Source: Micrasema longulum
Lineage: Eukaryota; Arthropoda; Insecta; Trichoptera; Brachycentridae
Length of the DNA stretch: 64,000 nt
Direction of reading: 5' to 3'
Assembly: GCA_022494885.1 (NCBI GenBank)
Contig: JAGVSM010002765.1
Location: forward strand, 1 to 64,000
Under the pieces are notes generated by a model. The model had not been told where the DNA came from. It saw only the letters and a program-made list of their open reading frames with translations, and searched no databases. Made by a program: the position numbers and the translations under genes. Numbering within the stretch: the first letter of the stretch is position 1; every line of letters begins with the position of its first letter. Positions 1 through 12,215 of this stretch are shown here, piece by piece.

Positions 1-44
1 AATTTTCCAATTTTTATACTTCTTCTTTTACCAGGTTGTAATTC

Positions 45-208
45 AACAATGTTTGATTATGTCCAAATGCTTGCAGACTGGCTGGATTTCCTCCCTAGGG
101 AGTTGTTCATATTTAAATTTATTTCATGAAATAAATTTAAATATGAACAACTCCTTAGGGAGGAAATCCAGCCAGTCTGCAAGCATTTGGACATAATCAA
201 ACATTGTT
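45..208. repeat. FB-family palindrome with 82-bp arms and no spacer
   Basis: The two 82-bp halves are reverse complements centred between 126 and 127. I find one mismatch, at the CCTAGG/CCTTAGG site. Each arm carries the motif GGAAATCCAGCCAGTCTGCA, which recurs at the end of the FB copy near 48330-48350, so this is the terminal part of the dispersed fold-back family and not an isolated hairpin. The flank at 11-40 (TACTTCTTCTTTTACCAG) resembles the sequence near 17335-17352, so the element probably extends to the left. It encodes no protein. Confidence 0.85.
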
Positions 209-306
209 CAGATATAAGACTTCGAGCATGCCAATCCATCATCATACCACATTGTGTTAGGTGACGAGATTTTAGGAAAGATGGAAGATCTATTTCAAAG
301 AATCAC

Positions 307-1795
307 ATAGCCCCGTCACACTATGCTCATTGCGCTGCTCATGCTCATGCTCCTCGCGTTGCCGCCCTCTCGCCCGATGTTGCCCTCTCCGCCCACACAC
401 TGCTCTACTCGCGCAATTAATCGCGACGCTCCACACTTGTCATTTGTCTTTCTATACAATGGCCAATGAAACTGTGACAGCGTGCGCGCTATGTATTTTT
501 AGTACGGCTAATTATTTCCATGTATATTAATATGGAAAAATGGAATATTTTTATGTTTTTTTTATATTTGTTATTTCGTTTTTTAATTACTATAAATAAA
601 AAAGTACCTTATGCCTTTTAATATTTTACAGAATATTTTATTTTCTCTTTCTTATATTACACAAAAATAGTATAACTGTCTATTTTCAATGTTTAAAATG
701 TGTATTTAAGAACCAAAATTTATTTACAAGTAATTCAAATAGATCAAGTCAAAGAAGGAATTGTGTGTTAGAAATACCACATTGTAAAACGAGGCTCGCA
801 TAGAGACATGCATATTTTATAGGCCCAAAATTTTTTTATTCTTTTTTTACTGATAATATTTCATTGATTCCAGACTTTCAAAATTTTCCTTCTTTTAAAA
901 AACATGAACTATCCTGGATTCAAACTAAAGATATGAACTCTTTTTTTCCATGATTTATTTTGTTGCCCTTTAATAATAAGGAATATTTTTGTGTTTTTTT
1001 TTATTTTTACTTTTTTTATTTCCTTTTTTAATTACTATAAAAAAATACCATATTGTCTTTTACGGTATATTTTATTTTTTCTTTCTTACGTTTTACAAAA
1101 ATATTATAACTGTCCATTATTTATTACAGGAGCAAAAAGGCCTGGCCTTTTTGTTTACTATTTTTCTATTAACATATATTTCATTGATATGTAATTATGC
1201 TTTATTTTTTTAATACTCTGTTTTATTGTTATGTTTATTGTAAAAAAACAAAATATATATATATATATATATATATTATAGGAGCAAAAATTCATAATTA
1301 TTTCTTATTTCGGGTGATCCCAGTGAGGTCATATTATTTTTAAAATTAATTATAGTTTGTAAGAGAAAAGATATGAATAATTAAATACCTACGAAAAGGC
1401 CATGCCTTTAAGGGATTTTTGTTAACTATTTTTACTGTTAATATGTATTTCATTGCTATGTAATTATTCTTTATTTTTTTTAAACTTTGTTTCACCTCCT
1501 ATGTATATTGTAAAAAAAAAATGTACAAAAAAATATACACTCTTCAAAAATGACGCGTGCATCTTGCGTGAGCGCTTGATGCGTACTGCGACCGCGCGAT
1601 TATGTGGCCACTCACTTGCGCTCATATTGCCGGTCCTTTGACTCGCGCTCAAAAAACCGACAAAATAGGGAGCGGTAGGCACGACGAGGAGCATGACGTG
1701 CTGCATGACGAGTAATGTTGCCACACTACGTCTCTGCCTCCTTTCCTCGCTACTTCCCATACCACGCATCGAGTGTGTGGCGGGTCCAACAAGTT
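307..1795. mobile_element. Candidate non-autonomous DNA element with GC-rich ends
   Basis: Two GC-rich islands (about 307-520 and 1550-1795) bracket an extremely AT-rich core. The islands carry inverted similarities: ATGCTCCTCG at about 346 against the reverse complement of CGAGGAGCAT near 1697, and CGTCACAC on the left against GTGTGGCGGG on the right. The core holds diverged duplicated segments: 540-690 resembles 985-1130, and 1130-1250 resembles 1375-1520. This fits a hAT-like or similar non-autonomous element, but I see no clean terminal repeat or target duplication. Short open frames here are non-coding in appearance. Confidence 0.3.
1253..1276. repeat. (AT)n microsatellite
   Basis: Uninterrupted TA dinucleotide run inside the AT-rich core of the candidate element. 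Confidence 0.9.
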
Positions 1796-1799
1796 GTGT

Positions 1800-3029
1800 G
1801 ACGAATTGACTAATCTACACATTGTGGACATTGGGGCATAAAAACAAAATGCTCTTAGAAGATTTAATAAATAGCAGATTTGACTTCTGGTGACATAGTT
1901 GGGAACATAAAAAGAAATTGATTGCAACAGAGATAGGACATTACTTATAGCATTAGGTATTTTGAAATACATGTAGGGTTCATCTCCGTTCTGCGTTTCC
2001 CCATGGCAGGTTAAGCGATTGCTCTATTTCAAAATACAAATAATTACCCTTTTGCAATCCGAGCAACCACGCCACTATGAGATTAGAACGTCAAACTTAC
2101 AAAAACAAAGTGGAATAAAAGCGTTTTTTTATTTAAATGTATTTCTTTATACAAATTCCTTTTTAATATTTACAAATTAATTAATTTTTCGCATCATCAA
2201 ATTTTGTTTATTCTTAAATTTAATAGGTAATGAAATCGACCCGTTGGCCTTGATTTTCTCTTAAAACTCGGAAAACAAGAAAATAAAACCAATTTATACT
2301 TGATTCCAGTATTTATCAAAGGCAAATAATTTTGATTGCGGAATCTTTATTCATTTACGGGGACCTTGATCTTTCAAAACTTTATTCCTAGTAAGCGATA
2401 GAAAACTATCCTACACTACCTGTTTAGACTTAAATCGTTCAATTTCTTATTCAAACATTTCTCAAATAAAATAGATAGATATTTTATCTTTGGACGTAAA
2501 ACATTTTAAAGGCGGGAATATTATGAAAGTCTTGGCATTTATTGAGTTTTTGTCTTGAACATACGAATGTAGTACCTAAGTTTATTTATTTTAATTAAAA
2601 TATCTTTTAGTGTAGTTTGATATTTGAAAACGTATTTTTCTTGTATAAACGGTAGAAAATAAAATTATTTATGATTTAAATACACGCGCGCATGTACGAG
2701 AAACCTACCACTCTAAGGTCACCTTTGGAAACAAATACTTGTGCCAATCTTTTTACGTTTTAGTCTCTATATTTATTTCTGAAGAATTTTGGTATAAGTA
2801 CAATTAGAATCGAAATGTTAAATAAGTCAATAAGTAATTTCATAGTAAAGTAATACTTCAAAAATAGATTATCCGCATTAGTTTATTTTCTAATCCGCAG
2901 ATAAATAAGTTTTCAGAGGATATGCAGTCGCAGAGCGATTTGATGAACATGTATTTAAATATTGTTTTTCTGTCCCTCTCTTGCAAATGCTTCCTCAAAA
3001 GCTGTGCAAAAAAAAACTGCACGTCAGAC
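1800..3029. other. AT-rich stretch, nothing recognised
   Basis: No frame with coding character, no clear inverted repeat and no similarity to the repeat families defined elsewhere in the window. Confidence 0.5.
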
Positions 3030-3350
3030 TGATTACGCCTAGCTAAAATCGACTAAATCGAGGTCTTGTATTCCAGTTTTCCGCACTCCAAACTAAACCG
3101 ATTATTATTTTTTTTCTTTATTAAAAAAAAATGTTTGTTTTCCGTACTTCCAAAACGTTACAAAAAACTTAGGGCTTTTACGAGTTTTTGGATGGTCCTA
3201 GCTCCTTTAAAAACAAATAATACGGACATGCCAATGGTGGATATGAACATCATTGTTTTAGTGCCGTAACCAAGAGAGAAAATACGGGAATACGTTTGTA
3301 TGAAGAAAAATCAGACCGCGTATCCACTTGACAACAATGAAAACGGACAA
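3030..3350 (+). repeat. Y repeat, copy 1 (related to internal X sequence)
   Basis: This segment matches 29505-30100 and the reverse complement of about 34980-35110. Shared landmarks are a GACTAAATCGA-type motif, TTTTCCGCACT, and a block reading roughly GAGAAAATACGGGAATACGT followed by GAAGAAA and CAGACCGCGT. The third location lies inside an X-family element, so Y is probably internal sequence of the same element lineage. Short open frames are not conserved between copies. Confidence 0.6.
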
Positions 3351-4049
3351 CGCGCAATGGTTAAATTTTATTTGTAAATATTCATTTAACTAATAATTTA
3401 TACATGAATCTTGGTATATCCATACTAATATTATAAATGTAAGTATATGTAATTAATTTGTATTTAGTTGTAATTTAACAATCTTTTTTTTTTAGAACAA
3501 ACAACAAAAAAAAATGCGAAAGAGTGTTTTTTTTGTGTTTCCTTCAAGTCTCAACGTAGTGACCGAATGACATATTTTTCGCAAAGGGATAGCCAAAGAG
3601 ATGAGAAGTAAAATAGGGTACTTATTATTCATCCGGAATTTAAAAAAAAAAAATATATATATATACTGCGAATAAACATTTTTTAAAATTGAGTAGACGA
3701 GGTGGGACGACGTCAAAAATACTTAATTCGAAATTTGCTTATTAAATTTTAATTGACTCACTTAGTTTGGTTTGGTTTTCGTTTTGGTTTTGTAGTAGGA
3801 TTTTGGATTTATGAATAGAATAACGAGTCTACGTCACCATAGATAAACGGATCGTCCTATTTTTTCATTGTGACAGTTAGAAAATTGGCGGCAATTGATA
3901 CAAGCTACTTTCCATCTGGAAAAAATATATTATTCCATCGAAAAAAAATGTATTTATAAACCACCAACAACTAAATCATTACATAACTAATGTATATATA
4001 ATACCATGCGATTTAATCCGCGGATAAAGGCAAGTAAACAATACATAAT
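3351..4049. other. AT-rich stretch, nothing recognised
   Basis: Low-complexity A/T tracts and a short AT run near 3650. No coding or repeat assignment. Confidence 0.4.
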
Positions 4050-4454
4050 ATCGAGACTTTTTACTGACAATGCATTAAGTCACACACAAGTTACGGAATA
4101 ATCGCATTGAAAGCTTTTTCATTCTTTCAACGCATTATTTCTCCCATAATTTTGTTTTATTATAATTTTTTTCAAGCTTTAAAATGGTAATCTTTATTCT
4201 AGGCTTGGCATAAAATTTGAATTCAACACCTTTTTTTATTTATTTCGACGGCTTACGCTTTAACAAAGTATAATATAATAATTAAAAACAATTATTTTTA
4301 AAAAACAATTATAATGAAACAAAATACAAAACACCTGTACACAAGTGAACAAAATATAAATTTATAAAATAAAATCAAATCAGCAGAAAATAAAGAAATA
4401 ACTAAGGAAATTTAAACAAGAAATTATTGCAAAGGCATGCAGCAAATTTACACA

Positions 4455-4960
4455 CTTAAATACATACAGCCACTTAAACCAGCCAATGACAGGTCATAAG
4501 CCCTGTAAATGCCTAGACTCCCATATTCCTTTATTTAAGGTATTCTCCATCCCTGTACTAATTTGTAAATCATTATGAATCCCGAGGGGGTGAAATTCAG
4601 TGTTTTGTCTTCAAACATTAGGACAAACTCAAATATTGTAATAAAACAAACTGGTCCAAGAAGAGGTTTAAAAATTAAAAATTGTTTTCAGGCGTTTCCT
4701 AGTATGTGAAATAATCCAGTCAGATGAATCTCTTCACAACAATAAAAGTTTCAGCTCTTTAACTTCACTAAAATCAACAAATGGAAGAATTGAAGAAATA
4801 TGGATGTTAAAACATAGGAAAAATGGTGAATGTTAAACAGTGTGTAAAGTGGCCACTCAAACCAGCCAATTACAGGTCATACGCCCCGTAAATGCCTTGA
4901 CTTCCCTATTCCCTTCTTTAAGATATTCTCCACCCCTGTTATAATTTGTCAATAAATAAA
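4455..4960. repeat. FB fold-back repeat, two units
   Basis: It holds two copies, 4455-4640 and 4690-4960, of the FB core: ACTTAAACCAGCCAATGACA, GGTCATA, CCCTGTAAATGCCT and TATTCTCCATCCCTGT. The internal motif TTTCAGGCGTTTCCTAGTATGTGAAATAAT lies near 4687-4716, as in the centres of other FB copies. Non-coding. Confidence 0.8.
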
Positions 4961-5339
4961 GAGGTTAAATATAAAAAGTATTGAAGTAACAGAGGCGATG
5001 TATCATAGTATAAACAGTAAAACGAGTACATTTTGTACATTTTTATAATTTAGAAAAGAAGTGATTAAAAAGTAATGATTTCAATTTGTATAAAGATAAA
5101 TGAAATAAATGCATGTTTCCATGTTTGTTTGCTAACATGTGGAGCCGTGGAATAGGTGAGTATTTAGCATAGTTTGAGCTATGCAAATCAACAGAAAAAT
5201 AAAAAGTATTTTATCTCATCCCGCGCTGCCTCACATAAAAATTCACACAATTTAAAAGTTGGGGACCGTCAAGAACATTATTTAATAACTTAAAAAGCAG
5301 CACTAAATCTGAACTTTCCCTTGTATCACTAATGTGTAT

Positions 5340-6055
5340 TAATTTAAACAGCTTCATTCAAATTAAGCTTCACTGAAATTAAACACGTTAAATACTTAGG
5401 ACTAACAATAGACAGACAATTGACATGGACAATTCATTTTAAAAAATTATTAGCAAAGTGGCGACTTAATGGAGTCTTTTTTTTTAAATCAAAAACTTTG
5501 TTCCAATAAAGGAAAATAATTTAATGTATGAAGCCTATGTCAAAACAAAAACATGTTTTATGCAACTACTATGCGGAACAGGATATTAAAATGACATAAA
5601 AAGACTACAAAGACAGCAAAATAAAATATTAAACTTAATATATGACCTACCCTATCTAACAGCAACTAAAAAACTTTTTAAACAATTAAATGTAACTAAA
5701 CTCTTTAAACTAGAAACCTTGAAATTTACTCACAAATTAGCCACTGATGTAATTGTAGACGAAAAATTAAAACTAACTTTAAAAGAAATTGTAGTAAACA
5801 TGAACACAATACGAGAATATCAGAAAAATATCATATACAACCTTTTAAAACGAGAAAAGGACAATCGAGACTAATAAACCATGGACTGAAATTATACAAT
5901 AAACTAAACAAAAGACTCAGACAACCTTTACAAAAGATGTTAAAAATATTATTATTAACAGTAGAGTGTGAATTTTAAATGTAAAAATATTTTGTAAAAT
6001 GTATGTAACCCGTTAGGGTTTATCAATGAAAAATTTTAATAAAAAAACATTTTTA
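5340..6055 (+). pseudogene. Jockey-like LINE reverse transcriptase, C-terminal relic
   Basis: Conceptual translation, with at least two frameshifts and several stops, shows the order expected after the RT catalytic site of Jockey-type LINEs. It begins HVKYLGLTIDRQLTW (about 5376-5420). A YEAYVKTK segment follows near 5529, then NDIKRLQRQQNKILNLIYDLP near 5590-5655, then KLFKLETLKF near 5700-5730. A GLKLYNKL-like end is followed by a short 3' UTR and an A-rich tail ending near 6055. The same family, in the opposite orientation, is at 31860-32555. The copy is 5'-truncated, with the catalytic palm missing, and cannot be functional. Confidence 0.8.
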
Positions 6056-6320
6056 GTGCAGTTCTTCAATTGATGTGGTTATAATTTGATGTGGATATAA
6101 TTGAAACGTTTTATTTGAAATTGCGCATGGATTAAAAAATATTTGAAATATATAAAGACTGTTGACTTAATGCATTATGTCAGTATAGCCTCGATATATT
6201 TCAAATACTTTCAAATATGGGTGCAAAATGTTGATTTCATAATTTGTGAAATGCCTAAAATAAAGATTACTCGCATCTAATATAAAGTTAATATTTGAAG
6301 CACCAACTTTGTGGTTATTT

Positions 6321-6538
6321 TTTATAATAAAATAAATAAAAGAACTCTGTTTTTAACCACTAATTTTTATTTTTCACCGACCGGTTTCAAAGCAAAAAAG
6401 CTTCTTTGTCAAGGTTTACGTAACTTTTACTAACGTTACGTAAACCTTGACGAAGAAGCTTGTTTGCTTTGAAACCGGTCGGTGAAAAATAAAAATTAGT
6501 GGTTAAAAACAAAGTTGTTTTATTTATTTTATTATAAA
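6321..6538. repeat. Long hairpin, arms about 104 bp, 10-nt loop
   Basis: Near-perfect inverted repeat centred near 6430. The right arm reads CTTGACGAAGAAGC, GCTTTGAAACCGGTCGGTG and then an AT tract. It sits in the right arm of the 4050-6690 element. The 13-bp direct repeat ATAAAGATTACTC at 6260-6272 and 6534-6546 looks like a target-site duplication around the insertion. The TTGACGA-stem-GAAAC arrangement resembles hammerhead-type motifs of Penelope-like elements, but see the rejected list. Confidence 0.75.
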
Positions 6539-6889
6539 GATTACTCTTTTAAAGCATTAAAAAAATTAGAATATAAAAAATTGTGGGAGAAATAATGCGT
6601 TGAAATAATAAAAAACTTTAAATGCGGTTACCCCGTAACTTGTTTTAATGAATTAACGCATTATGTCAGTAAAACCTCGATATATTACGTAGATTTATAA
6701 AATAATGAGAGTAATTACAAGAACATTTTATATGGTACACATTTATATATCTATACATTTATATTGGTTTTAATAAGCCTTCGGTTAAGTACTTTGCGTG
6801 CAGGTGTTTATATTCAATCAATTTATTTAAAAAAATGTGGCCCTATTTCCAATATACTAATATTAAGAAAAATAATATCGGTCGTTTCT

Positions 6890-7100
6890 AGAAAGGCCCG
6901 GGCTACTTACAACCAATCACCCATCCTCCAGCTGGTGCTAGTTACCCAAACCAGCTCGAAATATTATCCGCTCGTCTCCCTTTCACTTTTAATCATCAGC
7001 GCGGGGGCAAGGGAGACGGAAACGTCGGATATATTGGTAGCAGTATAGAGTTGCTTAAGATTGATGGCAAGCACCCATCGGGCCCTCTGTTTTCCACCCT
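6890..7100. other. GC-rich island, unclassified
   Basis: Locally GC-rich, single copy in this window. It contains an imperfect inverted pair GTCTCCCTT / AAGGGAGAC at about 6976 and 7011. Open frames on both strands (6764-7048 plus, 6996-7244 minus) have no recognisable domain. It could be a TE end or a diverged exon. Confidence 0.25.
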
Positions 7101-7249
7101 GTTCATTATACTATGCCGACTTGTTCGACAAATGACATCATACAATATAATTCCACTATAATGTATCCTGTAGCATAAATTCCGAGGATTAACAAGAGTT
7201 AACCAATTAACTGACAAGAGGTAATTCTGGATAAATCCGATCAATTCAA

Positions 7250-10200
7250 AATGGCTATTAATTTAAACGTAATACTATACTGAAAACATTTCCGAAAATA
7301 TGACATATTATAATGAAGGGATTTGCGTATTAAATCAATACTGTAGTATTGTATGTTATGCTATACCTTTTTGTCTTGTTGCTGTTTTTGTTACGATTTG
7401 TTTTGTTTACTTAAACAAACAAGCAGTCAAATTAGTGAAATTTTATCATGGAAATAAATAGTTTTAAAAATAAATAAATAATTCAATTAAATTTTTACAT
7501 AGGCATCACCTAAGTATTGTACATCAACCATCCATTAGTTTCTTTGCTCCGCAACGTTATCAAATCGGTATTTAATTAGTCATATTTTAAAAAAAAAAGT
7601 TCTCATTAAAATACAATTATGAGACTACTTACCTTGCTTGCATGGTTACACACAAATAATAATTCTAAAACGAAAAGTTAAATAAGGCATAAGAAGCTTT
7701 TGGAATATTCTAGTATTTATCACGTCGATTAAAAATCCTTAACCAAAACTTATACTGTAATTACCAACAAGTGCGACCATTGCGATTGATCTGCAAATAA
7801 CAATGAAACATCATCCAGTAGACCTTCTAAACCAAAATGGTTACCTATTGGATAATGGATATAAAAAATGGATATAACTAAGAACATCTGCTAAATAAAA
7901 TATGGACAAAATCAAAACACTTTTACACTTAACGTAATACATTGCTAATGCTGTGTCTTCTTAAAGCAAATGAAATAAAAAAATTAAATATGTTAGAAAT
8001 AGGAAAACTATGAATTTGTGACTATGTAAAAACTTCTATCTTGATTTGACAAAAAACAATAATTCCGACTTGGCCAGTTTTTGTTGTATGCTCATGATAT
8101 CTTCATACACAGAATTATAAAGAATACTTACTGAACTAGGCAATGCTTCGCTGCGGCTTTGTCTGATATTAATTATTAAAAAAGTAAATAAAAATAGTCT
8201 AGCAACTATGCATTTACCGAGAAAACACATTGCTTTATTTAAAATCTTAATTTGCGTTGCTGTGACTATGCTGTAGAATATAAGGAATGAAAATGTTAAC
8301 TTTGGCTAAAATTTATAAAATGGCAGCACTGTGTTGATCTATCACTGTGTTGAACTTGTTAACTATAATAAATCATGAGTCAATTTAAAATGCATAGAAA
8401 GTCACGTTTTTATTTAAACTGTAAAATAAAAAAAATATTAAAATACTCCTCTGCTAAAATAAAATGTTCTGTAATAAAATTGAGTAAATCTCTGGATTAC
8501 TTTCCGAGATTTGCGACCACAAACATTCATAACCTAAATTTATATATGTGTAGATAGATATAGAAATATATTTTCTATTTTATTGCCCTTTAATAAAAAT
8601 TTTCAAAAAAAATAAATAATGCAGATGCACTAATTGAATATTGTTAATTAAAATGAATTTCAAAAAGATTATTCGCAAAAGTTGGAAAAGGATCATGTGT
8701 CTACCGTGCTATTTTGGCAGTATATGCTATATGAATATAATATTTTAATATGTATGCAGAAGAAAACTGACTTAAATTAAGGTTACCAGCAAGTTTTTTT
8801 TTAAAACACAACGTTTTTGTAACCTTAGTCGTATTTTAATTTATAAAAAAGACTAATACTATAATATATAAAATGCATAATACGTATAATAAATTGATTT
8901 CAGTATTATTAATAAGCTAATGATCAAATTATGGTTTGAATGGATTCAATTCAATGCAAAACAGTATTCCTTTCAACGGTTCTTGTCATTGACATTGATT
9001 AAATTACGAAATCAATCGATTCGCAAACTAATGACGCCGACGTTCACAAATCACATAGAATGGGACTGATTATATAATTGAATTGCTTCCATCTGAAGGA
9101 TTTTCCCCAATATACAGAAATCATATTATGTAATACTTCGTTGTAAATGTTTTCATCATAAATTAAACTGTTTGTATTATTTATTTTGACACCAAAACAG
9201 GCCAAAAAGCTCAAATGAGGACAGTTTTTTTAAATCGACATTTGTTTTAAACATAATTTTTCAGGAGAGGGTTTTTGTGACTAGCGTCAAATCGCGTTAA
9301 CAATATTTGTTTTAACCTTACATCTTAACCTAAAGGTAATCTTATTCATTATTAAAATAAAATTTTATTTATAACACCCAACATTAATAATTGAAATTAA
9401 GGATCTTTTTTCAAATATATTTGGACCCCTTTACGTGTTATGTACAAGGCTAAAGTACTCGAAAAAATCGGTATTTTTTGTCTTGGAAAGGGGATGTTCG
9501 ATCACTGATTTTGGTTTATTACCTTTATGCGTCCAATTACCATTGTTGCAAAGTCCAATAACAATGGCGCGTAATAACTACTTTTAATGATAGTGCGAAT
9601 ATTTGTTCGGGATATTTCATCTTTCCTGCATTCGGCGTTGTAAACTGAATAATGGGCACTGAAATAACAGATTTTCGAAACTTTGTAAAGAAATATAATC
9701 GCGTGGACAATAGTCATCATTCCTTAAATTAAACATATATTGGTAACTTCTCACAGCTCCGTGTTTGATAAAAAATTGGGTCGTTTCGAAGTACTTTGTT
9801 GATGACGACCGAAGTTTGCTGCATCAACCAGCGTTGGGAAAAACATGTTAAAAATTAAGGATCAATGCACACGATGAAATATCGTGCTTTTAAAAAAAAA
9901 GAATAGTACTTTGATATTTTTTTAAGCCGGTTTTTAGCATGTTTTGATGAGTTTTTTTCAGGTAATCGATGCATCTCAATACTGGCTTTAAATGAAAAAA
10001 ACCCAAATCGCCATGTAGGGTAAATATCGTATTTTGAAAAACGATCCTAAATTACAGTGAGAGGCTTGAGTTGATCATATCTAATTTTTGCGATCTCACC
10101 AGGAATCGAACGTGAGTGGAAAGATTGAAATTGGGTCATGAAATAAATTATTTGTATGAAAAAACGTGTAGGTTTAAAAAATACTTGAAAAAAATTAATC

Positions 10201-11320
10201 ATGTACGAGTATACTAGTAAATTTAAAAACTCCTTAAAAGCTGATAATTTTAGAAATAGGTGAGAAGATTTTCACCGTCTCTGTTATAAATATGTAGCAT
10301 ATTTTGGGTGATTTCGTGTAAGTTAGATTCATTCTAATTTTTTGGCTACCATTGCAGAAGCGATCTTCAGGGTAAACTGTGTGTTTTGTAGAAAAAATAT
10401 GTGTTTATCTAGTATTAATTTTTACCTTGTCACAGTCGGCAGTGGGCGCATTCCGTCATTTTAGTAGCATGTAGTACCGGTAACCATGTTAAGTTTATGG
10501 TTCGGAATACACAAACATCCAAATAACATAAACAAAGATGACGGGCTGAAAATAAACTATTTTATGGCATGTCTATTTATTTGTTAGAGAAGAAACGTAT
10601 TGACATAAAATCATTTTTTTCTGAAAGAGGAGGAAAAAAACTAGTATTAAGGTATCGATATGCTCGATACTTGTCTTTATTCAATTTGCTGATGCAGGAT
10701 TTTCATGAATTTCCTGCGTGAGATATTTGTTTTACATTTCTTATCAAACATCTAAAAGAAATCAGCGTAGTGTTTTTGCTTTAGATTTCCTGCAAATTGC
10801 TGTATTTTTCGAAAGGTTTCGATAAACATTTCTTCCAAATTTTGACGGTTTTCCCTCCTAGCACGAGATCCTGAAATGGACCAAACGCTCCTTCGGTAAG
10901 CGTATCTGATTTCAGGTCCCCATTTGGTGATCCCCCGCTCCCATCTTGCGGTAGCCTTTCTGATGGCAAATGAGTGAAGCCATAAAAATGTAAATTGGCT
11001 AACCCTCCACAAGAGAGAGGAAACCGCCTTCATATTTTTACAGTGCTATGCAAAAGTCGTCTAACCTATAACCAACAAATTGAAATAATTAAATCTGTAG
11101 AACAGTAAAAAAAACCATTAAATTTTTTTTTAAATCGCAGTATTTTAAGTACTTCCCAATTTTTTGTAAGAACGTGCTCCATCTTGAATCGAATCCGTGA
11201 CCTCAGACATAGTTCGTTCATAGAATTTTAAACAAAGCACGAATATATAAAAAATATATGAGAATCCAGATATTTACGAAGCTGATTAGTTGTTTTTACG
11301 TCAAATTGTTTCATTGTCAA
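7250..11320. other. Long AT-rich stretch, no supported gene
   Basis: No repeat family from the rest of the window is clearly present, except a possible B-box remnant (reverse complement of GTTCGATTCC) near 10102. The minus-strand frame 10752-11033 (93 codons) has higher GC than its surroundings but no recognised domain. The minus-strand frame 8036-8230 begins with a hydrophobic leader but overlaps repeat-like sequence (see rejected list). Confidence 0.4.
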
Positions 11321-11324
11321 TGGC

Positions 11325-11445
11325 CTGGCTTCCGAAGCGTAAGACTGATCATATTACCTTATATAATATAATAATACACCCTGTGGTTGGTGTACCAATG
11401 CAGTTTTCTATGCACCATTAGGTGCGGATAGGAAACGATGATAAT
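11325..11445 (+). repeat. SINE A body fragment
   Basis: It carries the SINE A body landmarks: CTTCCGAAGCGTAAGACTGATCA, then GGTGTACCAATGCAG, then ATGCACCATTAGGTGCGGA and a GATGATAATGA end. The tRNA-like head is absent. The body matches 16900-17051. Confidence 0.7.
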
Positions 11446-11569
11446 GACTTGTCAGTGGTTAGTTTAGGTGATCAATTAGTGCACCGTAAAACATTCAACA
11501 TTCTGACTAAGATACATTAATTTTTCCGTCTATTGATTTTTATGAAGTACGAGCTTAACTGCTCGACTA

Positions 11570-11955
11570 TTGCTAGATTAAATTTGTATCAAATGAACTA
11601 AATGGATAGAAATTATAAGTTAAGGAAAGAATCTAATTGAGATCCATAAAAATCGAATGTTGTTGGTAACATTCAAAAACAAACTTTTTTTACACATATA
11701 AAAACTACATCCTTCCGTTTTTTTATACGTGCATTATCGTCAAATGCCACCCCGGTGAACGATGAATAAATAATTTTCGCTCTTAATTTTTTTCTGCTAA
11801 ACAGATTAAAGATTTAAAAAATTATTAATATGTCCATATTGCCCATGGCAAACCTCATTATTTTTCCGAAAACCGCAAGTAAATCGGTCCAGTAGTTATT
11901 TAGTTCATCTGGGACACACATACAAACATTGCCTTACATATATATTTAAGAGCTA
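11570..11955 (+). repeat. X repeat, 3' part
   Basis: It aligns by eye with the 3' part of the X copies at 23450-23815 and 60180-60525. Shared blocks are GGATAGAAATTATAAGTTAAG, GAAAGAATCTAATTGAGATCC, ACATTCAAAAACAAAC and CCGAAAACCGCAAGTAAATCGGTCC. The 5' half is missing. Confidence 0.7.
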
Positions 11956-12215
11956 AACCCGGTAATGCTTTGCTACTGCTAGATTTGACAACATACTCCT
12001 ATATATAAATGATTGTGTTCAATTATTGTATTAAATTCACGTTAGATATGTACATACATTACTCGTATTAGATTAGATTGAAAAATTTAAGGGCTATACA
12101 AATGCCTAGCGCAAATCTCATCACTCTGAAACTAATTGCACGTAAATCGATCCAGTAGTTAATTAGTCTGTAGAGTACACATATACGAACATTATTTTTA
12201 ATTTACATATATAGA
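11956..12215 (+). repeat. Second diverged X-like 3' end
   Basis: It ends with the same kind of tract as the preceding element (TGCACGTAAATCGATCCAGTAGTTAATTAG and then ACACATATACGAAC). It opens with a phrase, CCGGTAATGCTTTGCTACTGC, of a type seen in many insect repeats. It is either a tandem partner or a separate insertion next to the previous X end. Confidence 0.5.

Larger units (their letters stand above)
4050..6690. mobile_element. TIR/fold-back element, 2.6 kb, filled with nested insertions
   Basis: The left arm (about 4050-4235) is the reverse complement of a right arm that is now split into 6235-6272 and 6540-6690. Shared landmarks in the same relative order are ATCGAGACTTTTTACTGACA, CAAGTTACGG, TTTCAACGCATTATTTCTCCCA and GGTAATCTTTATTCTAGGC. 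Between the arms sit an FB copy (4455-4960), a LINE fragment (5340-6055) and, inside the right arm, a long hairpin (6321-6538). The original element was therefore probably short, around 0.4-0.5 kb, and has been enlarged by later insertions. A minus-strand LINE 3' tail may also begin near 4231, where there is a TTTATTTATTT tract. Confidence 0.65.

Noticed and set aside
6321..6538. Hammerhead ribozyme in the hairpin arm (TTGACGA-stem-GAAACCGGTCGG)
   Set aside because: The invariant C of CUGANGA is U here, and I could not draw a convincing stem I of more than three pairs. It stays only a resemblance.
8036..8230. 64-codon minus-strand frame with a hydrophobic leader and a plausible upstream 3' splice site
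   Set aside because: The middle of the frame (reverse complement of GGCAATGCTTCGCTGCGGC) matches a phrase common in X-like repeats (compare 11962-11982), so the peptide is probably an accident of repeat sequence.
10752..11033. 93-codon minus-strand frame of higher GC content
   Set aside because: No domain, no splice context and no repeat match. Too little to call a gene.
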